Source: Dyella lipolytica (GTDB taxonomy: Bacteria; Pseudomonadota; Gammaproteobacteria; Xanthomonadales; Rhodanobacteraceae). From it: a DNA stretch of 64,000 nt. Where the stretch lies: positions 988,295-1,052,294 of the forward strand of contig NZ_BSNQ01000009.1 of the NCBI RefSeq assembly GCF_030160075.1, written 5' to 3'. The notes beneath the pieces are model-generated. The model made no database searches, was not told where the DNA came from, and saw only the letters and a list, made by a program, of their open reading frames with translations. Both the position numbers and the translations under genes were made by a program. Shown here in pieces: positions 25,462 to 33,156 of this stretch; within the stretch, counting starts at the first letter, position 1; each line of letters opens with the position of its first letter.

Positions 25462-26593
25462 GACCGTTTGCTGCCGTCGTCGGTTGCGGATGATCGCTCG
25501 CCGAGCGCGTGTCCACCTCCACCGTCACCGACAAGCCGGGTAACAGCAACTTGCGGGTTTGCTCATCGGTATCGAGGCGGATCCGCACGGGTACGCGCTG
25601 CACGATCTTGGTGAAGTTGCCGGTCGCATTCTCCGGCGGTAGCAGCGCGAATTGCGAACCGGTGCCCGGCGCGAAACTGTCGACCACGCCGTGCAGATCC
25701 GCATCAGGCAGTGCATCGACATGCACGCTCGCATGCTGGCCCGCGCGCATCCGGCCGACCTGGGTTTCTTTGAAGTTGGCGGTGAGATACACGCTCTGCA
25801 CCGGTACCACCGTCATCATGCGCGTACCGGGTTGCGCATACTGCCCGACACGTACCATGCGGTCGCCCACGCGTCCTGCCAACGTACTGCGAACCAAGGT
25901 GTCCTGCAGATCGAGTCGCGACTGCTGCGCAGACGCTTGCGCCGCCTCCAGCTGTGCGTGGGCCTGGGCGATTTGCGCGGTCAGGTCGGCAATTCTCGCC
26001 TGCGCCTGGTCGACGGCGGCGGTGTCTGCGGCCAGCGTCGCGCGGGCTTGATCGCGATTGCTGACCAGCACCGATAGCTGGTCGCCGCTCTCGGCACCCG
26101 TTTTGGCCAGCGGTCCGTAGCGACGCACTTCGTCTTCGGCGTGGCTGCTGCTGATCTGGGCGGCCTGCTGTTGCGCCTTGGCCTGTTCGATGGCGGCACG
26201 CTGCTGCTGAATGCCTGCCTGCGCACGCAAGATGTCGGCCTGGCGGGCATCGACCGTCGCCTGAGCTTGATCCAGCGCGGCCTGGTATTGGCGACTGTCG
26301 AGGCGCACCAACGGATCGCCCGCGTTCACCGCCACGTTGTCGCCGACGTAGACGTCGGTGACATAGCCGCTGACTTTGGGCGCGATCGTGACGCTGTCGG
26401 CCTGCAGATACGCATCGTCGGTGCTCTGCATAAAGCGGCCGACCAGCCACCAGTAGGCCGTGGCCAGCACGGCGGCAATGATCGCCAGCATGCCGATCGG
26501 CAGCAGGAACTGACGTGCTTTCGACCGGCGTGCCGGCGGAACGGCGGAATCTTTCGATGCGGCGCCTGATGGTGATCCGGTGGGAGCGGGCAT
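25454..26593 (-). CDS. emrA: EmrA-like membrane-fusion (HlyD-family) protein
   Basis: 379 residues from the ATG at 26593. A cytosolic Ser/Pro/Ala-rich N-terminus is followed by one transmembrane helix (FLLPIGMLAIIAAVLATAYWWLVG, about residues 29-52). Next come the biotinyl-lipoyl half (TDDAYLQADSVTIAPKVSGYVTDVYVGDN), a long Ala/Gln-rich coiled-coil hairpin (about 110-215), then LVRSTLAGRVGDRMVRVGQYAQPGTRM and the beta-barrel. This adaptor bridges the inner-membrane DHA2 pump to the outer-membrane duct. It is the first gene of the efflux operon, with a promoter carrying two dyad operators just upstream. Confidence 0.94.
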   Translation of the reverse strand: MPAPTGSPSGAASKDSAVPPARRSKARQFLLPIGMLAIIAAVLATAYWWLVGRFMQSTDDAYLQADSVTIAPKVSGYVTDVYVGDNVAVNAGDPLVRLDSRQYQAALDQAQATVDARQADILRAQAGIQQQRAAIEQAKAQQQAAQISSSHAEDEVRRYGPLAKTGAESGDQLSVLVSNRDQARATLAADTAAVDQAQARIADLTAQIAQAHAQLEAAQASAQQSRLDLQDTLVRSTLAGRVGDRMVRVGQYAQPGTRMMTVVPVQSVYLTANFKETQVGRMRAGQHASVHVDALPDADLHGVVDSFAPGTGSQFALLPPENATGNFTKIVQRVPVRIRLDTDEQTRKLLLPGLSVTVEVDTRSASDHPQPTTAANGHG

Positions 26594-26610
26594 GCCTAGT
26601 CGTCCAGAAT

Positions 26611-26626
26611 TATTCCAAGTGGAATA
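26611..26626. promoter_or_regulatory. Efflux-operon operator O1
   Basis: TATTCCA-AG-TGGAATA is a perfect dyad. It lies just downstream of the predicted -10 of the emrA promoter, covering the likely transcription start. Its centre is 18 bp from operator O2. It is the probable binding site of the divergent TetR-family regulator. Confidence 0.75.
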
Positions 26627-26654
26627 TTTATTCCGATTGGAATACATTTGTCAA
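26626..26654 (-). promoter_or_regulatory. Promoter of the emrA-emrB-OMF operon
   Basis: On the minus strand a consensus -35 box TTGACA (26649-26654) is separated by exactly 17 bp from a -10 box ATAAAT (26626-26631). It lies in the gap between the divergent emrA-like and TetR genes. Operator O2 fills the spacer and O1 follows the -10, so a bound repressor would block RNA polymerase. The -35 box also falls within a palindrome, CATTTG-T-CAAATG (26645-26657). Confidence 0.7.
26629..26644. promoter_or_regulatory. Efflux-operon operator O2
   Basis: TATTCC-GATT-GGAATA, a second dyad with the same outer arms as O1. It occupies the spacer between the -35 and -10 boxes of the emrA promoter. Two sites offset by 18 bp suggest cooperative binding of two repressor dimers. 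Confidence 0.75.
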
Positions 26655-26706
26655 ATGTTATCTTTGCCAGCGTGAGCAGAACAGATCGACGCATGAGAGC
26701 CAGCGC

Positions 26707-27429
26707 ATGAATCAGACCAGGCGCCCGCGCCGCCCGCCGGACGGCGGTTATGCACGCGGTGACGAAACACGCCAGCGGATCATCGCCGCGGCAGTGACCT
26801 TGTTCGGCGAGCACGGCTTCGCCGGTGCATCGACGCGCGATATCGCCGCCGCCGCCGGGGTCAACGCACCCGCGCTGCAGTACTACTTCGAAAACAAGGA
26901 AGGGCTCTACCAGGCCTGCGCCGAATACATCACGAACGATCTCAAGGCCCGTTTCGCACCGGTGATGCGACAGGCCAACGATGTATTGAAAAGCGATGGC
27001 GACACGGACGCATTGATCGATGCGTACTTGGGCATCCACGAAGTGACGATGGACTGCGTACTCCTGCAACCCTATGCATCGAAAAAACGTCTCTTCGTCG
27101 CGAGGGAACTCGCCGACGAGGAACCCGACGTGGCGTCCAAGCTACTGCATCAGCGACTGAAGAAGCCGCTGAACAAGCTGATATTGACGTTGCTTTCGCG
27201 CATCATGGGCACCAGCCCCAACGATTCGGTAACCCGCATCCGGATGCTTACGCTGAAAGGCCAGATCATGCCTTTCTATCATCCGCCCGGCGCTTGCCTC
27301 GATTTGCTTGGATGGAAAGAAATCGATGCCGCCAAAGGCGCGCTGCTCAAGGCAACCGTGCTGGCGCAGACACGCACCTTGCTGGATAGCTGGCGTGTCG
27401 GCCCAGGTGCCCACCGGTCCGCGCCATAA
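26707..27429 (+). CDS. TetR-family repressor (CerR-type C-terminal domain)
   Basis: 240 residues. The N-terminal TetR HTH is ETRQRIIAAAVTLFGEHGFAGASTRDIAAAAGVNAPALQYYFENKEGLYQAC (about residues 20-72). The rest fits the CerR/DUF1956 C-terminal domain found in repressors of efflux operons: the YYFENKEGLYQACAEYI sequence, then LQPYASKKRLFVARELADEEPDVA. It is divergent from the EmrAB-OMF operon, and the gap holds two TATTCC/GGAATA dyads. It probably represses the pump until a substrate binds. Confidence 0.92.
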   Translation: MNQTRRPRRPPDGGYARGDETRQRIIAAAVTLFGEHGFAGASTRDIAAAAGVNAPALQYYFENKEGLYQACAEYITNDLKARFAPVMRQANDVLKSDGDTDALIDAYLGIHEVTMDCVLLQPYASKKRLFVARELADEEPDVASKLLHQRLKKPLNKLILTLLSRIMGTSPNDSVTRIRMLTLKGQIMPFYHPPGACLDLLGWKEIDAAKGALLKATVLAQTRTLLDSWRVGPGAHRSAP

Positions 27430-27492
27430 CGCAATTGCCAGGAAGCACAAACGAAAGGCTGGCCTGCATCGCAACACTACGACGTCGGGAGC

Positions 27493-28878
27493 TTATTTAA
27501 TGGCCGTAGATACGTCGGCAACGAGGCGTACGAGTCCCTTGATATCGTAATTCGGTGGATCGACCGTGGTGCCGAGCCTGACGATCACCAGATGCTTCGC
27601 GGGTACGATCACGATGCGCTGTCCTTGTGCACCCGACGCCATGTAGGCATCTGGCGGCATCCCTTCGATACGGGCTTGGGTGTCGCCCTTGGCCGCCACA
27701 TTGGTCCAAAAACCGGAGCCGTAGGGACTATCGAGTGTCGGGCTGCTCGAATAAGTGTCCCACTGCGCAGGTAGGATGCGTTGACCGTTCACCGTGCCGC
27801 CATCGAGATACAGCTGCCCGAAACGGGCCCAGTCACGAGCAGACGCATATATGCGCGTCGAGCCAATCAAGGTTTGCGCGCTATCGAATTCCATCAGCAC
27901 GTGGCGCATGCCGATCGGATCGAACAATTCCTTGTGCGCGAAACGGATCAGTCCCGGTGCGCCACCACTCACCTTGTCGCGTATCACACCCGCCACTAGC
28001 AAGGTATTGCCGCTGCTGTATTCCCATGTCTGACCAGGCGTGGCCTTCAGCGGCGCCTGCGCCGCGTAGGAAGCCATGTCATGCATCCTGAAAAGCATGA
28101 TGGATACCGGATCGAATCCGTTGTCTTCTTCGGCGAGGGAAAGGCCCGATGTCATCCGCATGAGTTGATCGAGCGTGATGCCGTGGCGCGGGTCGCCCGA
28201 GTCTTTCCAAGCCGCGATTGGTGCTGGTGCGTGGATATCGAGCTCGCCCTTCCTAACCAGGATGCCCACCAGCGCATTGACGACGGATTTGCTGACGGAA
28301 AAACCTATTTGCGGTGTGTCAGGGCCGAATCCTTCGGCGTACTGCTCGGCAACGATGTTTCCGTCATGCAAAATCACGATCGCATGGGTATGGCGGAGCG
28401 GGCCGGTCGCCGGCTCCTCGAACGCACGTGCCAGTGCGTCGCGGATGAGAGGATCACTAGGGTTTACAACGGCTTCGGTCTCGGCTGGACCTGCTGCACC
28501 GCTGGCAGCCTGCAAGGTGCTGGCATCCGGTGTTTGCCAGGCTAGCGCGCAACCGTAGTTAGGGTAGTAGGTTGCGACATTTTCAAACCTTCCATGCCAG
28601 TCGGTGGTGATGCGGCGATGCACGCGATCCACTGAATAGTGCAAGTGCGGCAACAGCAGGGCCAAGCCCTTGTCTGCGGCGTAGTTCTCGGCGAAAACGC
28701 GATCCGGCGCGAGTCCCGACACAAAAACACCGGAACAGAGCACGTCGGAAACACTGGCCGTCGCCACGCGAATCGCATGATCCGGGCGCTTCCAGAGGCC
28801 CAGTCCCGCAAGGGCAAGTAACACGGCCACGACGATGCAAAGCAACCAGGCTCCGATCGACTTCTTCGATATGGACAC
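27493..28878 (-). CDS. Membrane-anchored serine hydrolase (class C beta-lactamase-like)
   Basis: 461 residues from a GTG at 28878, which has an AAGGGGAAA ribosome-binding site just upstream. An N-terminal transmembrane/signal segment (IGAWLLCIVVAVLLALAGLGLW) precedes the catalytic domain of the beta-lactamase/transpeptidase-like fold. The nucleophile motif is S194-V-S-K197 and the tyrosine motif is YSSGN. The fold group includes esterases, D-aminopeptidases and 6-aminohexanoate-dimer hydrolase; the latter is the nearest by overall pattern (LDQLMRMTSGL, EFDSAQTLIGSTRIYASARDWARFGQLYL). It is divergent from the borosin-type methyltransferase, with a 78-base shared gap. Substrate unknown. Confidence 0.88.
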   Translation of the reverse strand: MSISKKSIGAWLLCIVVAVLLALAGLGLWKRPDHAIRVATASVSDVLCSGVFVSGLAPDRVFAENYAADKGLALLLPHLHYSVDRVHRRITTDWHGRFENVATYYPNYGCALAWQTPDASTLQAASGAAGPAETEAVVNPSDPLIRDALARAFEEPATGPLRHTHAIVILHDGNIVAEQYAEGFGPDTPQIGFSVSKSVVNALVGILVRKGELDIHAPAPIAAWKDSGDPRHGITLDQLMRMTSGLSLAEEDNGFDPVSIMLFRMHDMASYAAQAPLKATPGQTWEYSSGNTLLVAGVIRDKVSGGAPGLIRFAHKELFDPIGMRHVLMEFDSAQTLIGSTRIYASARDWARFGQLYLDGGTVNGQRILPAQWDTYSSSPTLDSPYGSGFWTNVAAKGDTQARIEGMPPDAYMASGAQGQRIVIVPAKHLVIVRLGTTVDPPNYDIKGLVRLVADVSTAIK

Positions 28879-28956
28879 GAATTTCCCCTTTTCGGCTGCT
28901 GGATGTACGTTTCCCGGTACACGCCGCAACCCCAGAAACTACCCTACTATCACGCG

Positions 28957-29793
28957 ATGACGACATCTCCTTTACCGCAACCCAAAGACGCCCATCGCGG
29001 CAGCCTGGCCTGCGTCGGCATGGGCATGACCCTGGGCTCGCACCTCACGCCGCTGGCACGTAGTCATATCGAACAGGCGGACGTGGTATTCGCGGGGCTT
29101 TCCGACGGCATCGTGGAGATGTGGCTGCACCGCATGCACCCGGATGTACGCAGCCTTCAGCCCTACTACCAGGAAGGCAAGTCGCGCATGAAGACCTACC
29201 GGCAGTGGGTCGAGCTGATCATGACCGAGGTGCGCGCGGGCAAGCGCGTCTGCGGGGTGTTTTACGGCCACCCCGGGATCTTTGCGTGGTCGCCGCACAA
29301 GGCTATCGAGACGGCGCGCGCGGAAGGCTTCGAGGCGCATATGGAGCCAGGCATTTCGGCCGAGGACTGCCTCTACGCCGATCTGGGGATCGACCCCGGC
29401 CGCTTCGGCTGCCAGCACTTCGAGGCCAGTCAGCTGCTTTTCTATGAGCGGCGCATCGATCCCGCCGGCTATCTGGTGCTGTGGCAGGTCGGCCTGGTGG
29501 GTGATCGCTCGCTGGGGCGCTTCCAGACCGGGCCGGCGTACCGGCAGGTCCTGGTGGACCTGCTCAGCCAGGACTACCCCCTCGACCATGAGGTGATCAT
29601 TTATCGAGGAGCAACGCTGCCGATCGAGAAGCCGCGCGTCCGTCGCGTCGCCCTGCGCGATCTGCCCCATGTACCGTTGACCGCGGAGGAAACGGTGGTG
29701 TTACCCCCGAGCCAACCCCTAAAACTAAACCTTGCCCTGCAAGCGCGGTTGGACGCATTGGACAAGCTGGAGAAGGCAAACACCGTCGCGTAA
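28957..29793 (+). CDS. Borosin-type peptide backbone alpha-N-methyltransferase (TP-methylase fold)
   Basis: 278 residues, a single tetrapyrrole-methylase-fold domain starting GSLACVGMGMTLGSHLTPLA. It matches the split-borosin methyltransferases (SonM of Shewanella oneidensis) and the catalytic half of the fungal OphMA: R77-x3-Y81, then YGHPGIF with Y103, then EGFEAHMEPGISAEDCLYADLGIDPG, GCQHFEASQLLFYER and LVLWQVG. The R-x3-Y-x21-Y spacing equals that of catalytic R72, Y76 and Y98 of OphMA as I recall them. The C-terminal YPLDHEVIIYRGATLPIEKPR and DLPHVPL also follow SonM. It should transfer methyl from SAM to backbone amides of a separate precursor, most likely the protein at 29987-30271. 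The ATG at 28957 is chosen because the fold begins shortly after it; it has no clear ribosome-binding site, and an ATG at 28903 is the alternative. Corrin or siroheme biosynthesis is unlikely, since no cobalamin genes are near. Confidence 0.88.
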   Translation: MTTSPLPQPKDAHRGSLACVGMGMTLGSHLTPLARSHIEQADVVFAGLSDGIVEMWLHRMHPDVRSLQPYYQEGKSRMKTYRQWVELIMTEVRAGKRVCGVFYGHPGIFAWSPHKAIETARAEGFEAHMEPGISAEDCLYADLGIDPGRFGCQHFEASQLLFYERRIDPAGYLVLWQVGLVGDRSLGRFQTGPAYRQVLVDLLSQDYPLDHEVIIYRGATLPIEKPRVRRVALRDLPHVPLTAEETVVLPPSQPLKLNLALQARLDALDKLEKANTVA

Positions 29794-29882
29794 GGTAAGG
29801 GCCGCCATAGGGGTGATCTTCATGCCACGGCCGGCTCGGGGAAAAGCAGCTTCGCCAGCACTTCGCACTATCAAGAAGTACG

Positions 29883-29898
29883 GATGACGGCCGTCATC
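29883..29898. promoter_or_regulatory. 16-bp perfect palindrome between methyltransferase and precursor
   Basis: GATGACGG/CCGTCATC is an exact dyad in the 193-base gap, 89 bases before the precursor ATG. It could be an operator controlling the precursor and GGDEF gene, or a small hairpin that attenuates read-through from the methyltransferase gene. No T-run follows. Confidence 0.4.
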
Positions 29899-29986
29899 AA
29901 GTTTTATCAAGCTGATGAGCACATGGCATCGCTATACCGGCTTCTTCAAACTGCTGCATGACCATCAAGGAAAACAGGGGAATCAC

Positions 29987-30271
29987 ATGACAGACACGAT
30001 TGATTTGCTGGAGGCCATCGGCCGAGACGCCTCGCTGCGTCATGCATCGACCGAGGAACTGACCGCCATGCTCGAAAAGGCACAGGCTCCCGAAGCGCTC
30101 ACCGTCGCGGTGGCATCCGGCGATAGCTCGCAGTTGTCCAAGGAGCTTGGATGCCCGACGTGTGAACCGCCGCAGTCCACCCAGACGCCCGGTCACGAAG
30201 AAGAGCCGGCAGAGGAAGAGCCGCTCGAAACCCCGGCGCCTGACAAAAGCAAGACGCCCTCCAAACAATAA
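29987..30271 (+). CDS. Putative split-borosin precursor peptide
   Basis: 94 residues from an ATG with AGGGG 6 bases upstream. Residues 5-55 resemble the borosin-binding domain of SonA: the LLEAIGRDASL helix, then a second helix to VAVASGDSSQLSKELG. The distance from the Asp of GRDA to the Asp of SGD matches SonA as I recall it (33 residues, no gap). The tail (56-94) begins CPTC and is rich in Pro, Glu, Thr and Ser with a basic end (KSKTPSKQ). In split borosins the tail after this domain is the modified core. Known cores are mostly hydrophobic, so an acidic Pro-rich tail with two Cys is unusual, and prolines cannot be alpha-N-methylated. It lacks a signal peptide and lies 11 bp before a GGDEF gene. 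The role is inferred from domain similarity and context. Confidence 0.75.
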   Translation: MTDTIDLLEAIGRDASLRHASTEELTAMLEKAQAPEALTVAVASGDSSQLSKELGCPTCEPPQSTQTPGHEEEPAEEEPLETPAPDKSKTPSKQ

Positions 30272-30282
30272 GCGACATTGAC

Positions 30283-32058
30283 ATGCCTGGGCTGCCGAGC
30301 CGCATCTGGCCATGGCCCGCAATCGCGGCTATGGCTTGGTGCGTGCTCGTGCAGCCCGGCCATGCCGCTGCACCGGTTACGAATCCAGCCCAATTCCTCG
30401 ACCAGACCGAGAGGCTGCGCACGGTAGATCACCCGCGTTTCGTCCAAATGCTGGAACAGATCCACCACGAAGCACCCCGCCTGACGACCGACGAGCAATG
30501 GCATCTGCGTTATCTGGATGCATGGGAAACGATGTTCGAGGGTAACTACGCCACGTCCGAGGCCGAGCTTCGCGACGTGATCGATCACTCCGGTGACGAG
30601 ACCCTGGCTGCCAAGGCATCGGCGCAGCTCTTGAACAATCTGGCGACCAACCGACGCTACGAGGAGGCCTTCGCGCTTGCCAATCGCGTGGCGTCCAGTC
30701 TGCCCCAGGTCAAGGATCCGCTGGTGCGCTACACGCTCCTGACGGGCCTGTCGCAGATGCTCGACTTTGCTGGTCAAACCGATTTGGCCATCCAATACGC
30801 ACGCATGGCGGAGGACGCGGTTCCTCCTGGCGAGAACTTATGTCGCCCCTTGTCCATGCAAGCCGCGGCGCTCTACAACGGCAAACGGCTGACATCCGCC
30901 AGCCCGGAACTGCAACGAGCCATCGATGCCTGCGTAGCCGTCGGGGATCCGGTCTTCGCCAATGCCATGTGGCTGACTTTAGGCAGCCTCTATCTGGACG
31001 AAAACCAACCCGTCAAGGCGATGGCACTGCTCGATCGGATCGCCCCGGGTATCCGTGCCAACCACTACTACCCGCACATGCTCTCCGCACAGGTGGAGCT
31101 CGCGCAGGCCTACGCCAAACTAGGCAACGACAACGACGCCCGGAAAGCAGCCCTCGCCGCCGTGGCCATGAGCCACACGGGCGACATCAGCGAGTGGCTG
31201 ATGGTGGCCTACGACGTGCTTTACCAAGTCGAGAAGAGGCAAGGCCATGGTGCCGCCGCACTCTCGTACTACGAGCACTACGTCACCCAGGACAAAGGCA
31301 ATCTCAATGACGTCAGTGCCAGGGCGCTGGCCTACGAGGTGGCCCAGCAGCAGATGCTTGTCCAGAAATTCGAAACGGAAAAGCTGAGCAAGCAGAACAG
31401 CATCCTGCAATTGCAGCAGGCATTGGACACCAAGGCGGTCGAGGCCGGTCGGCTCTATATCGCCCTGCTGCTGGTGGTGCTGGCATCGGTCATTTTCTGG
31501 CTGTACCGGCTGAAGCTCTCGCAGCTTCGCTTCAAGAAGTTGTCTCATCAAGACGGACTCACCGGCATCTTCAATCATCAGCACTTCATCACGGAGGCCG
31601 ATCGGGTCCTGCGCGTATTGGAGAAAAAGCTTGGCCTAGCTTGCCTGGTATCGATCGACCTGGATCACTTCAAACAGGTCAACGATACCCACGGTCACGC
31701 CATCGGGGATGTCGCGTTGAAACATATCGTCGTCATCTGCCAACAACACCTGCGCCCAACGGATTTGTTCGGCCGCCTGGGTGGTGAGGAGTTCGGCATG
31801 CTGCTGCTCGAGTGCTCACGCAACCAAGGCGTTGCCATCGCCAATCGCATCCGGTTAGCTATTGAAGCGACGCCCGTCGAGACAGACGGGCGTGTCCTAT
31901 CGCTGTCCGCCAGCGTTGGCGTGGCCTCCACCGATGCCTTCGGCTACGGGTTGCAACGATTGTGCAGAGAAGCGGATGCCGCCCTCTATCGGGCTAAACG
32001 CACCGGGCGCAATCGTGTCATTGCCGATACCGAAAACGACGATTTCGTCGAAGCCTGA
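30283..32058 (+). CDS. TPR-containing transmembrane diguanylate cyclase (GGDEF)
   Basis: 591 residues. A signal peptide (about 1-29, ending GHAAA) leads into a periplasmic helical TPR-like region (about 30-340). A coiled coil (QQQMLVQKFETEKLSKQNSILQLQ), one transmembrane helix (about 388-408) and a C-terminal GGDEF domain follow. The active-site motif is G500-G-E-E-F, which is catalytically competent. An inhibitory I-site R491-P-T-D lies five residues ahead of it, so product inhibition by c-di-GMP is expected. It should make c-di-GMP from GTP in response to a periplasmic signal or partner. The start is 11 bp after the putative borosin precursor stop, so the two are almost certainly cotranscribed. 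A hairpin terminator follows at 32087. Confidence 0.93.
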   Translation: MPGLPSRIWPWPAIAAMAWCVLVQPGHAAAPVTNPAQFLDQTERLRTVDHPRFVQMLEQIHHEAPRLTTDEQWHLRYLDAWETMFEGNYATSEAELRDVIDHSGDETLAAKASAQLLNNLATNRRYEEAFALANRVASSLPQVKDPLVRYTLLTGLSQMLDFAGQTDLAIQYARMAEDAVPPGENLCRPLSMQAAALYNGKRLTSASPELQRAIDACVAVGDPVFANAMWLTLGSLYLDENQPVKAMALLDRIAPGIRANHYYPHMLSAQVELAQAYAKLGNDNDARKAALAAVAMSHTGDISEWLMVAYDVLYQVEKRQGHGAAALSYYEHYVTQDKGNLNDVSARALAYEVAQQQMLVQKFETEKLSKQNSILQLQQALDTKAVEAGRLYIALLLVVLASVIFWLYRLKLSQLRFKKLSHQDGLTGIFNHQHFITEADRVLRVLEKKLGLACLVSIDLDHFKQVNDTHGHAIGDVALKHIVVICQQHLRPTDLFGRLGGEEFGMLLLECSRNQGVAIANRIRLAIEATPVETDGRVLSLSASVGVASTDAFGYGLQRLCREADAALYRAKRTGRNRVIADTENDDFVEA

Positions 32059-32086
32059 AGCGGGAGAGCGCATCGTAGTTATCGGC

Positions 32087-32113
32087 GACACGCAGTGCAG
32101 GTGACTGCGTGTC
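32087..32113 (+). terminator. Hairpin terminator after GGDEF gene
   Basis: A perfect 10-bp stem (GACACGCAGT / ACTGCGTGTC) with a 7-base loop is followed by TTT, 28 bases after the diguanylate cyclase stop. It also lies between convergent genes and marks the end of the borosin/GGDEF unit. Confidence 0.65.
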
Positions 32114-32158
32114 TTTCCCGGTGGCCTCGCTCATCGTGACGCCACGCCGCCGAATGGC

Positions 32159-32569
32159 TCAGCGCAGTTGCTGGATACGGATCATGTTGCCTGCGGGATC
32201 GCGGACAGCGCAGTCGCGAACGCCATACGGCTGATCGGTTGGCTCTTGAACGATATCGGCGTCGCGGGCCTGCAGCTGCTCGAAGGCACCTGCGAGGTCC
32301 TTGGTGGCCAGCAGGATGATGCCGAAGGTGCCCTTGGCCATCATCTCGGCGATGGTGCGTTGTTCGTCGCCGGTGATGCCGGGGCTGGCGTCCGGCGGAT
32401 ACAGGACGATGGAAATGCCTGGCTGACCCGCCGGGCCGACCGTGATCCAGCGCTTCCCGCCGTATCCGACGTCGTTGCGGACCTCGAAGCCGAGGGTGTC
32501 GCGATAGAAGGCCAAAGCGGCGTCCGGGTCGTTCTGCGCGAGGAAGCTGGAGTGAATGGTGATGTCCAT
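32159..32569 (-). CDS. VOC-family (glyoxalase-like) protein
   Basis: 136 residues with the beta-alpha-beta-beta-beta repeat of the vicinal oxygen chelate fold: HSSFLAQNDPDAALAFYRDTLGFEVRNDVGYGGKRWITVGP in the first module, FGIILLATKDLAGAFEQL and the YGVRDCAVRDPAGNMIRIQQ ending in the second. It belongs to the PhnB/glyoxalase-bleomycin resistance group; the exact reaction is unknown. The ATG at 32569 (MDITIHSS) follows GAGAGA; an in-frame ATG at 32599 is possible. It lies just downstream of an AraC-type regulator on the same strand, a common pairing for this subgroup. Confidence 0.88.
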   Translation of the reverse strand: MDITIHSSFLAQNDPDAALAFYRDTLGFEVRNDVGYGGKRWITVGPAGQPGISIVLYPPDASPGITGDEQRTIAEMMAKGTFGIILLATKDLAGAFEQLQARDADIVQEPTDQPYGVRDCAVRDPAGNMIRIQQLR

Positions 32570-32604
32570 GGTGTCTCTCTCAGTGGTGGTGAAGTCCATG
32601 GCGA

Positions 32605-33060
32605 TCAGTCTATTTCCGGCTCGGTGGGTGGCGCTTCTCGATTCCTGACCGGTCGTGTCACTTGTTTCGCCATGCACGACGGGATCCCCAACGCTGCCTG
32701 CGACTCCTGGCGCCGATAGGTGCCGGGCGACATGCCGACCAGCTCGGTAAAGCGTGTGGTGAAGGTGCCCAGCGATGCGCAGCCGACCTCGAAACAGACC
32801 TCGGTAACGCTGAGGTCGCCACGACGCAGCAACGCCATCGCGCGCTCGATGCGTCGCGTCATCAGATAGGAGTAAGGCGACTCGCCATAAGCGAGCCGGA
32901 ACTGGCGACTGAGGTGACCGGCTGACATATGCACACCACGGGCCAGCGACTCGACGTCCAGCGGTTGCGCGTACTCCCGGTCGATCCGATCGCGAACGCG
33001 GCGCAGTCGTGCGAGATCGCGCAAATATTGCGCGGAGTCGGTTTTGTTGGTCATTGGCAT
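32605..33060 (-). CDS. AraC-family transcriptional regulator (short)
   Basis: 151 residues, essentially only the AraC DNA-binding domain with a short N-terminal extension. The two HTH units are seen in VESLARGVHMSAGHLSRQFRLAYGESPYSYLMTRRIERAMALLRRG and LSVTEVCFEVGCASLGTFTTRFTELVGMSPGTYRR. It has no ligand-binding domain, so it may be controlled at the level of expression. The start could be the ATG at 33060 or 33054; neither has a clear ribosome-binding site. The VOC gene 35 bases downstream is the likely cotranscribed target. Confidence 0.9.
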   Translation of the reverse strand: MPMTNKTDSAQYLRDLARLRRVRDRIDREYAQPLDVESLARGVHMSAGHLSRQFRLAYGESPYSYLMTRRIERAMALLRRGDLSVTEVCFEVGCASLGTFTTRFTELVGMSPGTYRRQESQAALGIPSCMAKQVTRPVRNREAPPTEPEID

Positions 33061-33156
33061 GATCGTTTCACGTCGCACCGAAGTGCTCAAGCCCGTTGAC
33101 GCGATGTATCCGGTGCCCGCTCAACCAAATGAGGCGCAAGCGGGCACTCACGACAG

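Noticed and set aside
28957-29793. Precorrin or siroheme methyltransferase
   Set aside because: The fold is shared, but the ISAEDCL-ADLGIDPG and FEASQ motifs and the neighbouring precursor fit borosin enzymes; there are no cobalamin genes nearby.
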